NCBI RefSeq assembly: GCF_018732085.1
Contig: NZ_CP076103.1
Location: forward strand, 6,200,001-6,264,000
Reading direction: 5' to 3'
From: Lysobacter capsici
Lineage (GTDB): Bacteria; Pseudomonadota; Gammaproteobacteria; Xanthomonadales; Xanthomonadaceae
Length of the DNA: 64,000 nucleotides
Position 1 is the first letter of the stretch. Every line of letters begins with the position of its first letter. The position numbers were made by a program, and so were the translations under genes. The notes beneath the pieces were generated by a model that worked only from the letters and a program-made list of their open reading frames with translations, ran no database searches and was not told the DNA's origin. Of this stretch, positions 33,985-41,898 are shown piece by piece.

Positions 33985-35102
33985 GCCAGGCCGCCGCACA
34001 CTCCGCCGACACGATCGCGATGACGCCGTCGCAGGCCTACGCTGCCGGCGTCGCGCGCGGCGACTGGAGCGAGGACCCGGCCCAGCGCCCGGCCCTGCGC
34101 GAACTCGACCGCATCCACGCCGGCGTGCTCGATCCGCCCAGCCAGGGCCTGTTCGACCGCCTGCGCGGCAAGCCGCGCGAAGGCGTGCGCGGGCTGTACC
34201 TGTGGGGCGGCGTCGGCCGCGGCAAGACCTTCCTGATCGACCTGTTCTACGAACACCTGCCGATCGCCGAAAAACGCCGCACCCACTTCCACCGCTTCAT
34301 GCGCGAGGTGCATGCGCAGCTGCGCACCCACGCCGGCGAGAGCGATCCGCTGGCCAAGATCGTGCGCGAATGGCGCGACCAATTGCGCGTGCTGGTGCTC
34401 GACGAGTTCTTCGTGATCGACATCGGCGACGCGATGCTGCTCGGGCGCCTGCTCGACCGCATGTTCGCTGAGGGCATGACCCTGGTGACCACCTCCAACA
34501 CCGAGCCGGCCAATCTGTACGCCGACGGCCTGCAGCGCGACCGCTTCAAGCCGGCGATCGAGCTGATCGGGCGCCACTGCGAAACCGTGCTGCTCGACAG
34601 CGCCCAGGACTACCGCCTGCGCGCGCTGACCCGTTCGCCGGTCTACCGCGCGCCGCTGGATGCGCAGTCCGACGCCTGGCTGGCCGGGCGCTGGAAGGAA
34701 CTGGCCGCCGGTTGCGCGGTCGCGAGCGGCCCGCTGCGCATCGAAGGCCGCGACATCCCGGTGCGCGCGCTCGCCGACGGCCACGCCTGGTTCGATTTCG
34801 CCGCATTGTGCGAAGGACCGCGCGCGGCCAGCGACTACATCGAGATCGCGACCGAATACCACACCGTGCTGCTCGGCGGCATTCCGCGCTTTCCCGGCGG
34901 AATTCACGACGACGCCGCGCGGCGCTTCATCAACCTCATCGACGAGTTCTACGACCGCCACGTCAACCTGGTGTGCACCGCCGACGAGGCGCCGACCGGC
35001 CTGTACCAGGGCCACCGCCTGAGCGCCGCGTTCGAGCGCACCGCCTCGCGCCTGATCGAAATGCAGTCGGCCGAATACCTGGCGCTGGAGCATCGCGGCT
35101 GA
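33981..35102 (+). CDS. zapE: ZapE/AFG1-like ATPase
   Basis: Of 373 residues. Walker A GGVGRGKT at residues 76-83, Walker B LVLDEFFV near 137, sensor region VTTSNTEPANLYADGLQRDRF, and the AFG1 C-terminal IPRFPGGIHDDAARRFINLIDEFYDRHVNLVC. The length is usual for bacterial ZapE. In E. coli ZapE is a division-associated ATPase that affects Z-ring bundling, needed at high temperature and low oxygen. It starts inside the stop codon of the upstream exported-protein gene and is followed by a terminator at 35343-35364. Confidence 0.95.
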   Translation: MSQAAAHSADTIAMTPSQAYAAGVARGDWSEDPAQRPALRELDRIHAGVLDPPSQGLFDRLRGKPREGVRGLYLWGGVGRGKTFLIDLFYEHLPIAEKRRTHFHRFMREVHAQLRTHAGESDPLAKIVREWRDQLRVLVLDEFFVIDIGDAMLLGRLLDRMFAEGMTLVTTSNTEPANLYADGLQRDRFKPAIELIGRHCETVLLDSAQDYRLRALTRSPVYRAPLDAQSDAWLAGRWKELAAGCAVASGPLRIEGRDIPVRALADGHAWFDFAALCEGPRAASDYIEIATEYHTVLLGGIPRFPGGIHDDAARRFINLIDEFYDRHVNLVCTADEAPTGLYQGHRLSAAFERTASRLIEMQSAEYLALEHRG

Positions 35103-35587
35103 GGCCGCATGCGCCGCGATCGCGCGGTCGATCGTGGGCCGATCAAGATCGCGCGGCACCACACGGCACATCCGTGCTGCGCATCGCAACTCGCGCGAGC
35201 ACCGGTTTGCGCGCGTATACCGCTATCGGCCACACCGCGACTGAACGCCGTGCCGGCGCGGCGCATGCCGCGTCCGCTCGGTCGCCGCGCGCGGTCGGGC
35301 GCGCGCAAAACCGTCGCTGCACCGCCACACGAAACGGCAAATACCCTGTTTTTCAGGGTTTTTTCTCACCCGCGACGAATCCGCGCGCGACCGCCCGGAC
35401 GCGTTTAAACCTTCATTCGCAAGGGATTTTCCGGCCGCGGTGCGCGCGCGGACCGGCGCGCAACTGAAAAACAGCCACTATTTGCATCGAAAACTCTTGG
35501 CGGCGCGTCGAGCTTGCCCTACATTCCGCCTTGCCGAGGGGTTATCCAGGCAACCCATCCATCCAACGAGTCTCACCGGAAAAAACT
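35103..35587. other. Gap between zapE and the HU gene
   Basis: 485 bp without a gene. It contains a terminator hairpin at 35343-35364 and then the AT-richer promoter region of the HU gene (about 35400-35560, with TTTAAACC and AAAAACAGCC), consistent with a highly expressed nucleoid protein. Confidence 0.5.
35343..35364 (+). terminator. Rho-independent terminator in the zapE-HU gap
   Basis: Stem ACCCTG / CAGGGT with a TTTTT loop, followed by a T-run (GGTTTTTTCTC). It lies 240 bp after the zapE stop. A leader attenuator of the HU gene is a less likely reading because it is 220 bp upstream of that ATG. Confidence 0.7.
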
Positions 35588-35983
35588 ATGGCTACGAAAA
35601 AACCCGCTGCAAAGAAGAAGGCCGCTCCGAAGGCTGCTCCGAAGGCCGCCGCCAAGCCGGCCGCTCCGAAGCCGATCAAGGAAGTGCTGAGCAAGTCCGC
35701 TCTGGTCGCTCACCTGGCCGAAACCACCGGTGTCGTCGCCAAGGACATCCGTTCGATCCTCGGCGCGCTCGAAGGCGCCGTGCATGCCTCGATCAACAAG
35801 AAGGGCGCGGGCGCTTTCACCCTGCCGGGCCTGCTGAAGATCACCGCCGTCAGCGTGCCGGCCAAGCCGAAGCGCAAGGGCATCAACCCGTTCACCAAGG
35901 AAGAGCAGTGGTTCGCCGCCAAGCCGGCCACGGTGAAGGTCAAGGTCCGTCCGCTCAAGAAGTTGAAGGACGCCGCGGCCTGA
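35588..35983 (+). CDS. HU/IHF-family DNA-binding protein with Lys/Ala/Pro-rich N-terminal tail
   Basis: Of 131 residues. Residues 1-30 are a low-complexity tail (ATKKPAAKKKAAPKAAPKAA) like a histone H1 C-terminus. The HU fold follows: LSKSALVAHLAETTGVVAKDIRSILGALEGAV, GAFTLPGLLKITA, and a C-terminal arm (KRKGINPFTKEEQWFAAKPATVKVKVRPL) that wraps into the minor groove. Canonical HU is about 90 residues, so the tail is the addition; such tailed HU proteins are common in Xanthomonadaceae. It should compact and bend DNA non-specifically. It is monocistronic, followed by a hairpin. Confidence 0.93.
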   Translation: MATKKPAAKKKAAPKAAPKAAAKPAAPKPIKEVLSKSALVAHLAETTGVVAKDIRSILGALEGAVHASINKKGAGAFTLPGLLKITAVSVPAKPKRKGINPFTKEEQWFAAKPATVKVKVRPLKKLKDAAA

Positions 35984-36314
35984 TGACCGCTGATGCGGCG
36001 CGCCCTGGGCCGCCGCATCGCTCCGCTTTGCCGGACGCCGCCTTAGGGCGGCGTTCTGCTTTTTGACGAGCCGCTTCTCGCGTCGAGGCTTCCGGCGACT
36101 TGGTTTCGGCCATCCACGCGGCAAGCGATCGGGCCGTGTTTCGCGTCGTGCATGGCGACGCGCCCGAGGTTTGCGCAATCGGCTCGCCGAGGCTTCGGCG
36201 ACACCATGAAAATCCTGAACGCGTCATTCGCGAGCCGCATTCAGCACGCGCTGCGCCGATGTGCGCGGATGTGCGCCATGGCATAGTGCGCACACTTGTT
36301 CTGGAGCAGTACCC
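35984..36314. other. Gap after the HU gene
   Basis: 331 bp with the HU terminator at its left end. No gene: the open frames here are shadows. A GTG-start gene follows at 36315. Confidence 0.45.
36035..36065 (+). terminator. Rho-independent terminator after the HU gene
   Basis: Stem ACGCCGCC / GGGCGGCGT with a TTA loop, followed by TCTGCTTTTTT. It begins 52 bases after the HU stop codon. Confidence 0.8.
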
Positions 36315-36680
36315 GTGGATCCGATCAGCCTGGAAGAACTGGCGTTGCTGGACGTGTTGCAACGCATCGATCAGGGTCAGCCGCTGACCCGGCATTCGCG
36401 GGCGCTGCACGATCGGTTGATCTCCACCGCCCTGGTCGAGGCGGGCCTGATCGTTCCGGGCGAAGAACCCGCCCTGCAACTGACCGACGCCGGCGTGGAG
36501 CGCTGCAAGTCGCTTCGTCACCGCGTCGCCGCCGACACCGAGGCGCTGCAGGTGCTGCGCGAGCGCGAAGAGGCCGGCGCGCCGGCGCCGACGCAGACCG
36601 ATGTCGCGCGCAGCGAGTTGAGCCAGATCGGCCGCGGCGACGCCGATTCGGCGACGATCGATCTGTCCCAGGCCGGTTGA
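36315..36680 (+). CDS. Hypothetical protein, 121 aa
   Basis: Not recognised. A GTG start at 36315 is chosen because CTGGAG lies eight bases upstream. The N-terminal 75 residues are predicted helical (SLEELALLDVLQRIDQGQPL, ALHDRLISTALVEAGLIVPG, LQLTDAGVERCKSL) and look like a winged-helix-type domain without a clear recognition-helix signature. The C-terminal 45 residues are acidic and probably disordered (DTEALQVLREREEAGAPAPTQ). Possibly a small DNA- or protein-binding factor. Confidence 0.65.
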   Translation: MDPISLEELALLDVLQRIDQGQPLTRHSRALHDRLISTALVEAGLIVPGEEPALQLTDAGVERCKSLRHRVAADTEALQVLREREEAGAPAPTQTDVARSELSQIGRGDADSATIDLSQAG

Positions 36681-36837
36681 TCCGGCCGAACGCCTGCGCC
36701 TGACTCCGCCGCCGCGAGCGGCCCGGCCGACGCATGCGGCCGGATCGAAGCCAATCCGATCGCGGCAGCGCGCCGACTTGCATCGCGCGCGCCGGTCCCG
36801 ATATCGGGTGTTCCCGACTTCGAAACCACGCCCACGC

Positions 36838-37644
36838 ATGACGCCGTTCGATCGCCATCTCACTGCCTGGAAGCTCGTGCCCGACGGCGCGCCGATCCAC
36901 ACCCACAGCAGCGACCTGTTGCCGGTGCGGCGCGACGGCGAAGCGGCGATGCTGAAGATCCCGCGCGACGCCGAGGAAAAATTCGGCGCGCTGATGATGC
37001 GCTGGTGGGACGGCGACGGCGCCGCGCGCGTACTGGCCTTCGATCAAGACGCCCTGCTGATCGAACGCGCCTGCGGCCCGCGCTCGCTGAGCCACATGGC
37101 GCGCAACGGCCGCGACCAGGACGCCACCCGCATCCTGTGCGAGACCATCAACCGCCTGCACGCGCCGCGCCGCGCGCCGCCGCCTTCCGAATTGGCGCCG
37201 CTGACCCAGTGGTTCGCCGATCTGGACACCTATGCGCGCAGCCACGGCGGCGTGCTGGTGCGCTGCTGGCAGATCGCCCAGGAGCTGCTCGCGCAGCCGC
37301 GCGAGGTGCTGCCGCTGCACGCCGACATCCATCACGAGAACGTGCTCGACGCCGGTCCGCAACGCGGCTGGATCGCGATCGATCCCAAGCGCGTAATCGG
37401 CGAACGCGGCTACGACTTCGCCAATCTGTTCACCGACCCGGATGCGGACACCGCGCTGGCGCCGGGCCATTTCGAACGTCGGCTGGACGATGTGGTCGAG
37501 TACGGGCGGATCGAACGGCGGCGGTTGTTGCAGTGGATCGCCGCGTACCAGGGCCTGTCGGCGGCGTGGTTCCTCAGCGACGAGGAGGAACCGGCAAAGG
37601 AGTTCGCGATCATCGGCATGGCGCTGGCGCAGCTGGATCGGTGA
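36838..37644 (+). CDS. Aminoglycoside phosphotransferase-like kinase (APH(6)/streptomycin kinase family)
   Basis: Of 268 residues. Kinase landmarks: Lys40 in AAMLKIPRDAEEK, the hinge LLIERACGPRSL, the catalytic loop LHADIHHENVL (His161, Asp163, Asn168) and the metal-binding Asp182 in IAIDPKRVIGERGYDFANL. This set is typical of the APH(6)/hydroxyurea-resistance kinase family, which O-phosphorylates aminoglycosides such as streptomycin. Chromosomal members may have other substrates. The ATG at 36838 has no strong ribosome binding site. No mobile element adjoins it. Confidence 0.85.
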   Translation: MTPFDRHLTAWKLVPDGAPIHTHSSDLLPVRRDGEAAMLKIPRDAEEKFGALMMRWWDGDGAARVLAFDQDALLIERACGPRSLSHMARNGRDQDATRILCETINRLHAPRRAPPPSELAPLTQWFADLDTYARSHGGVLVRCWQIAQELLAQPREVLPLHADIHHENVLDAGPQRGWIAIDPKRVIGERGYDFANLFTDPDADTALAPGHFERRLDDVVEYGRIERRRLLQWIAAYQGLSAAWFLSDEEEPAKEFAIIGMALAQLDR

Positions 37645-37693
37645 TCATCGCCCGATCGAACACCCGACCAATCGCGCGATGGAAAGCGCTCCC

Positions 37694-38209
37694 ATGACCC
37701 GAATCCGTTCCTGGTGCCTGCTCGCGCTGGCGCCGATCATGCAGCTCGCGATGCCGCTCGCGCACGCCGCCGACCATTGCCGCGCCGGCGAAGTCGCGTA
37801 TTTCGCCTGCCAGACCCGCGCCAAGAAGCTGATCTCGCTGTGCGGCGTCGCCGCCGGCAAGGCGCCGACCGCGCTGCATTACCGCTTCGGCCCGCCGGGC
37901 AAGGTCGAACTCGAATATCCGTCGGCGAGCGCCGCCGATTCGCTCGCGCGGTTTTCCTACAACGAGTACACGCGGGCGATGACGTACTACGTCGACATCG
38001 GCTTCGCCAACGGCGGCTATCGCTATGCCTTGTTCAAGCGCTACGACGGCACCGAATCGCCGGTCACCGATTACGGCGTCAGCGTGACCGCGCCCGATGG
38101 CCGCGACACCACCATCGAGTGCGTCGGCAAGACGATGCAGCGCCTGCCCGAGCTGGCGCCGGTCCTGCATTGCGACAAGGAGCATGCGTTCGGGTGTCCT
38201 GGCGGTTGA
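37694..38209 (+). CDS. Exported hypothetical protein, 171 aa
   Basis: Not recognised. The signal peptide is MTRIRSWCLLALAPIMQLAMPLAHA (cleaved near 25). The mature part has six cysteines (DHCRAG, YFACQT, SLCGVA, IECVGK, LHCDKE, FGCPGG), so up to three disulfides. It is predicted beta-rich (LHYRFGPPGKVELEYPS, YYVDIGFANGGYRYALF). Small exported proteins of this size and cysteine content occur widely in Lysobacter and Xanthomonas. It lies 49 bp downstream of the kinase gene. The long nested inverted repeat starts 100 bp after its stop. Confidence 0.7.
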   Translation: MTRIRSWCLLALAPIMQLAMPLAHAADHCRAGEVAYFACQTRAKKLISLCGVAAGKAPTALHYRFGPPGKVELEYPSASAADSLARFSYNEYTRAMTYYVDIGFANGGYRYALFKRYDGTESPVTDYGVSVTAPDGRDTTIECVGKTMQRLPELAPVLHCDKEHAFGCPGG

Positions 38210-38309
38210 TCGCTCATGGCGATCTTGCGCGACATGCTTCGCTTGAGGTCTTTGTGCGAAGGCTCTTACAGGGATGCCATGCAGCTTTTGCTTGAGCCTG
38301 AAGCCGCAG

Positions 38310-38847
38310 CAGTTCATCCAGCACTGCGAAGTCGCTAATTCGCGAGAACAACAGCACACCCGAAGGGCGGCGCACATGGATGTGCGCCGTGCGCCACCGA
38401 GACAGGATGTCTCGTGTGGCGCATGCCCGCGGAAGCTCCGCACGCGCGGGCCCTTGATTCAAAGAAAAGCGTTTTTCTTTGGTTACCTTTCTTTTGTCGC
38501 TTTTGACAAAAGAAAGTAACTCGGCCGCTTGCGGACGAAAGCCGTTGATCTTGCTTTTGGCTTAAAAAGCTCTAGAGCTTTTTAAGCCTTTAAAGCTGCA
38601 AGCAGGATCAAAAGCGTTCCGCCGCTGAAGCGGCGGGTCACTTTCTTTTGTCTAAAGCAACAAAAGAAAGGTAACCAAAGAAAAATGCTTTGTTGTGAAT
38701 CAAGAGCCCGCGCGTGCGGTGCAGACGCAGGCATGCGCCACACGAGACATCCTGTCTCGGTGGCGCACGGCGCACATCCATGTGCGCCGCCCTATGGGTG
38801 TGCTGTTGTTCTCGCGAGCTCCGAGCTTCGCAGCGCTGGATGAACTG
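38310..38847. repeat. 0.5-kb nested inverted repeat (hairpin element)
   Basis: The left arm (38310-38520) is largely complementary to the right arm (38637-38847). Matching blocks include CAGTTCATCCAGC / GCTGGATGAACTG, GAGAACAACAGCACACCC / GGGTGTGCTGTTGTTCTC, GGCGCACATGGATGTGCGCC / GGCGCACATCCATGTGCGCC and GGTTACCTTTCTTTTGT / ACAAAAGAAAGGTAACC. Each arm carries small palindromes. At the centre is a perfect 30-bp palindrome (38559-38588, half-site GGCTTAAAAAGCTCT). No ORF with a ribosome binding site lies inside. Confidence 0.85.
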
Positions 38848-38885
38848 CGCCACTTCACACCCGAGCCGAATCTATATGGCCTACC

Positions 38886-38914
38886 TGTAGGAGCGGCGCA
38901 AGCCGCGACCGCGG
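38886..38914. repeat. Family-B repeat, single unit
   Basis: TGTAGGAGCGGCGCAAGCCG followed by CGACCGCGG, the same unit as in the inverted pairs at 9164-9289 and 44632-44735, here without a partner. Confidence 0.8.
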
Positions 38915-39127
38915 GAAAACAACCACATCGCAAGCCGCGTCGTCGTAATGGCGCAGGGCGGCGAAGCCCATGCTATTCCCGGGCCATGCGCTGAATGCAA
39001 TTTCGGGTGTCCGATCCGATCAATCGCAATTCAATAACGCAGCGAAAAAGAACCACGAACCACCCAATCAACACCACCCACCTCCCGCAAGCGATGTCCA
39101 AACCGGTGCTGGCGTCGCGGCGAAGTT

Positions 39128-40582
39128 TCAACGCTCCGCCGCGACCTCCCATCCACCGCCCAGCGCCTTGTACAGATTCACCTCGGCGGTCAACGCATCG
39201 CCCTGCAGTTGCAGCACGGTGAGTTCGGCGTTGAACAGGTTGCGCTGCGCATCGAGTTCTTCCAGGTACGAGGCGTAGCCTTCGTTGTAGCGGTTGTGCG
39301 CGATGCGCAGTGCTTCGCTCAGCGCCTGCCGCTGCTGCTGCGCCTGTTCGCGCTGTTCGCGCAGTTGCACGATCGCGGCCAGCGCGTCCTCGACTTCGGC
39401 GAACGCGGTCAACACGGTTTTCTGATAGCCCAGCACGGCCTGGTCGCGACGCGCGGCGCCAGCCTGGACCTGCGCACGCAGGCGGCCGTGGTTGAACAGC
39501 GGCGCCAGCACGCTGCCGCCGACGCTCCACAAGCGGATCGGGTCGCCGCGCAGCAGGCTGGAATCGAGGCTGCCGAGCGATCCGGTCAGTCGCAACGAGG
39601 GCAACAGTTGCGCGCGCGCGGCGTCCAGGCTGCTGTCGGCGGCGGCGATCTGCGCCTCGGCCTGGGCGATGTCGGGACGTCGGCGCAGCAGTTGCGAGGG
39701 CACGCCGGCCGCGGGCAGCGCCGGCGCGGCGATCTCGTCGAGCGCGCGCCCGCGCGGCACCGCCTGCGGCGCGCGGCCGAGCAGGACCGACAGCGCGTCT
39801 TCCTGGCGCCGGATCGCCAGCCGCAGCTGCGGCACGACCTGCGCGGTGGCGCGGTATTCGGCCTGCGCCTGGGCGAGTTCCAGGCGCGAACTGTAACCGG
39901 TGTCGAAGCGGCGCTGGGCGACCTTGAGCGCGCCTTCGCGCGAGACCAGCGTGCGTTGCGCGACCTCCAGCCGCGCATCGCTCGCGCGCAGGCCGAGGTA
40001 CGCCGACGCGACCGCGGCTGCGACGCTGAGCCGCACGCTGTCGGCGCCGGTCTGGCTGGCCAGCAGGTTGGCGCGCGCGGCGTCGGTCAGCGCGTCGAGC
40101 CGGCCCCACAGATCGACTTCATACGCGGCCTGGAACTGCGGCTGGCTGACGTCGGAGATGTTGGCGCGCCCGGTCGCGGCGCTGACGCTGCGCGAGCGTT
40201 GCGCGCTTGCGGACAGATCGAGGGTCGGCCACTGCGCCGCGCCCTGCGCGTCGAGCAGCGCGCGCGCCTCGGCGACGCGGGCGGCGGCCAGGCGCAGGTC
40301 GCTGTTGCCGGCCAGCGCGGTGTCGACCAACCGGCTCAGCACCGGATCGTTGTAGCCGCGCCACCAGTCGCGCTGCACCGCGATGCCGGCGCCGGGCGCG
40401 TCGCGCCAGGCCGGCGGCGGTTCGAGCGTGGTCGGCGGCGGTGCGACGGTGACGCAGGCGGCAAGCGCGCTGACCGCCAACGCCAGCGAGGCGATGCGCA
40501 GCGAGGCGATCGGCGGCGCGCCGCGTCGTGTCGTGGCCAAGCGCGTGATCGCGACGCGCGGCGTCGGTGCGTGGATGCTCAT
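39128..40582 (-). CDS. Outer-membrane efflux channel lipoprotein (OprM/NodT family)
   Basis: Of 484 residues. The signal peptide carries a lipobox (ALAACVT, Cys about residue 42). It has two OEP repeats with long helices: the first with PLVDTALAGNSDLRLAAARVAEARALLDAQGA..., the second with PDIAQAEAQIAAADSSLDAARAQLLPSL. The RRPDI motif is typical of the NodT/OprM subgroup. It forms the trimeric tunnel that lets an MFS or RND pump expel drugs past the outer membrane. Its ATG overlaps the HlyD stop by four bases. It is the last gene of the efflux operon. Confidence 0.94.
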   Translation of the reverse strand: MSIHAPTPRVAITRLATTRRGAPPIASLRIASLALAVSALAACVTVAPPPTTLEPPPAWRDAPGAGIAVQRDWWRGYNDPVLSRLVDTALAGNSDLRLAAARVAEARALLDAQGAAQWPTLDLSASAQRSRSVSAATGRANISDVSQPQFQAAYEVDLWGRLDALTDAARANLLASQTGADSVRLSVAAAVASAYLGLRASDARLEVAQRTLVSREGALKVAQRRFDTGYSSRLELAQAQAEYRATAQVVPQLRLAIRRQEDALSVLLGRAPQAVPRGRALDEIAAPALPAAGVPSQLLRRRPDIAQAEAQIAAADSSLDAARAQLLPSLRLTGSLGSLDSSLLRGDPIRLWSVGGSVLAPLFNHGRLRAQVQAGAARRDQAVLGYQKTVLTAFAEVEDALAAIVQLREQREQAQQQRQALSEALRIAHNRYNEGYASYLEELDAQRNLFNAELTVLQLQGDALTAEVNLYKALGGGWEVAAER

Positions 40583-41883
40583 CGGGCCGGATCCGTCCCG
40601 GTGGACGGCGGCGTGGGCGGCGCTTGCGCGGGTGTTTGCGATGCCGGTGCTTTCGAGGCTTGGTCACTCGCGCTGTTCGCGTGCGCGGCGTCGCTCGCGC
40701 CCGGCGCCGAAGCCGGATTCGAACCCGCGCGTTGCTCAGCCGGCGTGTTCGCAGGCGCGGCAATCCCCACACCCGCCGCATCGCGCGCTGCATTTGTCGC
40801 CGCGGCTTGTTCGTCGCGACGCACCGCGTCTTCGTCGACTTTGCTCGCGGTGTCGACCGTGGCTTCCACCGACATGCCCGGACGCAGGCGCGCGGCGAGT
40901 TCCTGATCGGCGTCGATCGCGATCCGCACCGGCAGGCGCTGCGCGACCTTGGTGAAATTGCCGGTGGCGTTGTCGGTCTTGATCACGCTGAATTCCGAAC
41001 CCGTCGCCGGCGACAGGCGTTCGACATGCCCATGCAACACCGCGCCGTCGAGCGCATCGACCCGGAACGAGGCCGCTTGTCCAGGACGAATGCGCGCGGT
41101 CTGCGATTCCTTGAAGTTCGCCACCACCCACACCCGCGACGGCACCAGTTGCATCAACTGCGTACCCGGCGTGACGTACTGGCCCAGGCGCACGCCGATC
41201 TCGCCGAGCTGGCCGTCCTGCGGCGCGTGGATGCGGGTGTTGGCCAGATCGATTTCGGCCAGCCGCAACGCCGCCTCGGCGTTGGCGACCGCGGCGGTCA
41301 GCGCGTCGCGGTTGACGATCACCGAACGCACGTCTTCGTCGGCCGAACGCCGCGCCGCCTGCGCCTGGCCCAGGCCGGCCTCGGCCTGACGCAAGGCGGC
41401 GAGGGTCTGGTCGCGCTCGCGCAACGACAGCGAGCCGTCGCCGACCAGCGCGCTGGCGCGGCGCATGTCGGCCTGGGCGCGCGCGAGGTTGGCCTGCGCG
41501 GCGGCGAGCTGGGCCTCGACGTTGGCGACCGCGGCTTCGCGCACGCGCCGGGCCTGGGTCGAGTTGGACAGATTCGCCTGCTGCGCGGCCAGATTGGCGC
41601 GCGCCTGATCGACCCGCTGGCGGTAATTGCGATCGTCGAGTTCGACCAGCACCTGCCCGGCCTTGACCCGCATGTAGTCCTGCACCCGCACCTGGGCGAC
41701 GTAGCCGTCGACCTTCGGCGCGACCACGGTGACGCTGCCGCGCACGTAGGCGTTCTCGGTGGTCTGGCGCGCGCTGGAGAACGGCCACAGCCGCCACGCG
41801 TACAGGATCAGCAGCACGCCGACGATCGCGATCACGATCGCGGGAATGGTGGCTTTGGACTTGAAGGGCGTCTTCAAAGGCAT
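40579..41883 (-). CDS. HlyD-family membrane-fusion adaptor (EmrA-like)
   Basis: Of 434 residues. A short cytosolic N-terminus, one transmembrane helix (about 12-31), a biotinyl-lipoyl half (VTVVAPKVDGYVAQVRVQDY), a long alpha-helical hairpin (about 75-210) and a beta-barrel with VANFKESQTARIRPGQAASFRVDAL. The PxVxG motif and NFKE match EmrA-type adaptors. The C-terminal 90 residues are a disordered Ala/Pro/Ser-rich extension that ordinary EmrA lacks. It links the MFS pump to the outer-membrane channel. AAGGA precedes the ATG at 41883; the MFS stop is 15 bp upstream. Confidence 0.94.
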   Translation of the reverse strand: MPLKTPFKSKATIPAIVIAIVGVLLILYAWRLWPFSSARQTTENAYVRGSVTVVAPKVDGYVAQVRVQDYMRVKAGQVLVELDDRNYRQRVDQARANLAAQQANLSNSTQARRVREAAVANVEAQLAAAQANLARAQADMRRASALVGDGSLSLRERDQTLAALRQAEAGLGQAQAARRSADEDVRSVIVNRDALTAAVANAEAALRLAEIDLANTRIHAPQDGQLGEIGVRLGQYVTPGTQLMQLVPSRVWVVANFKESQTARIRPGQAASFRVDALDGAVLHGHVERLSPATGSEFSVIKTDNATGNFTKVAQRLPVRIAIDADQELAARLRPGMSVEATVDTASKVDEDAVRRDEQAAATNAARDAAGVGIAAPANTPAEQRAGSNPASAPGASDAAHANSASDQASKAPASQTPAQAPPTPPSTGTDPAR

Positions 41884-41898
41884 GGGGCGTCCTTCGGA

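Larger units (their letters stand above)
38210..39127. other. 918-bp gene-free region occupied by repeats
   Basis: Besides the nested inverted repeat, a single family-B unit lies at 38886-38914. The remaining 170 bp to the outer-membrane efflux gene shows nothing. The small ORFs in both arms encode the same arginine-rich nonsense and are a product of the repeat. Confidence 0.6.

Noticed and set aside
38310..38847. Insertion sequence
   Set aside because: No transposase frame lies between the arms; the 116-bp centre is too short and contains only the palindrome.
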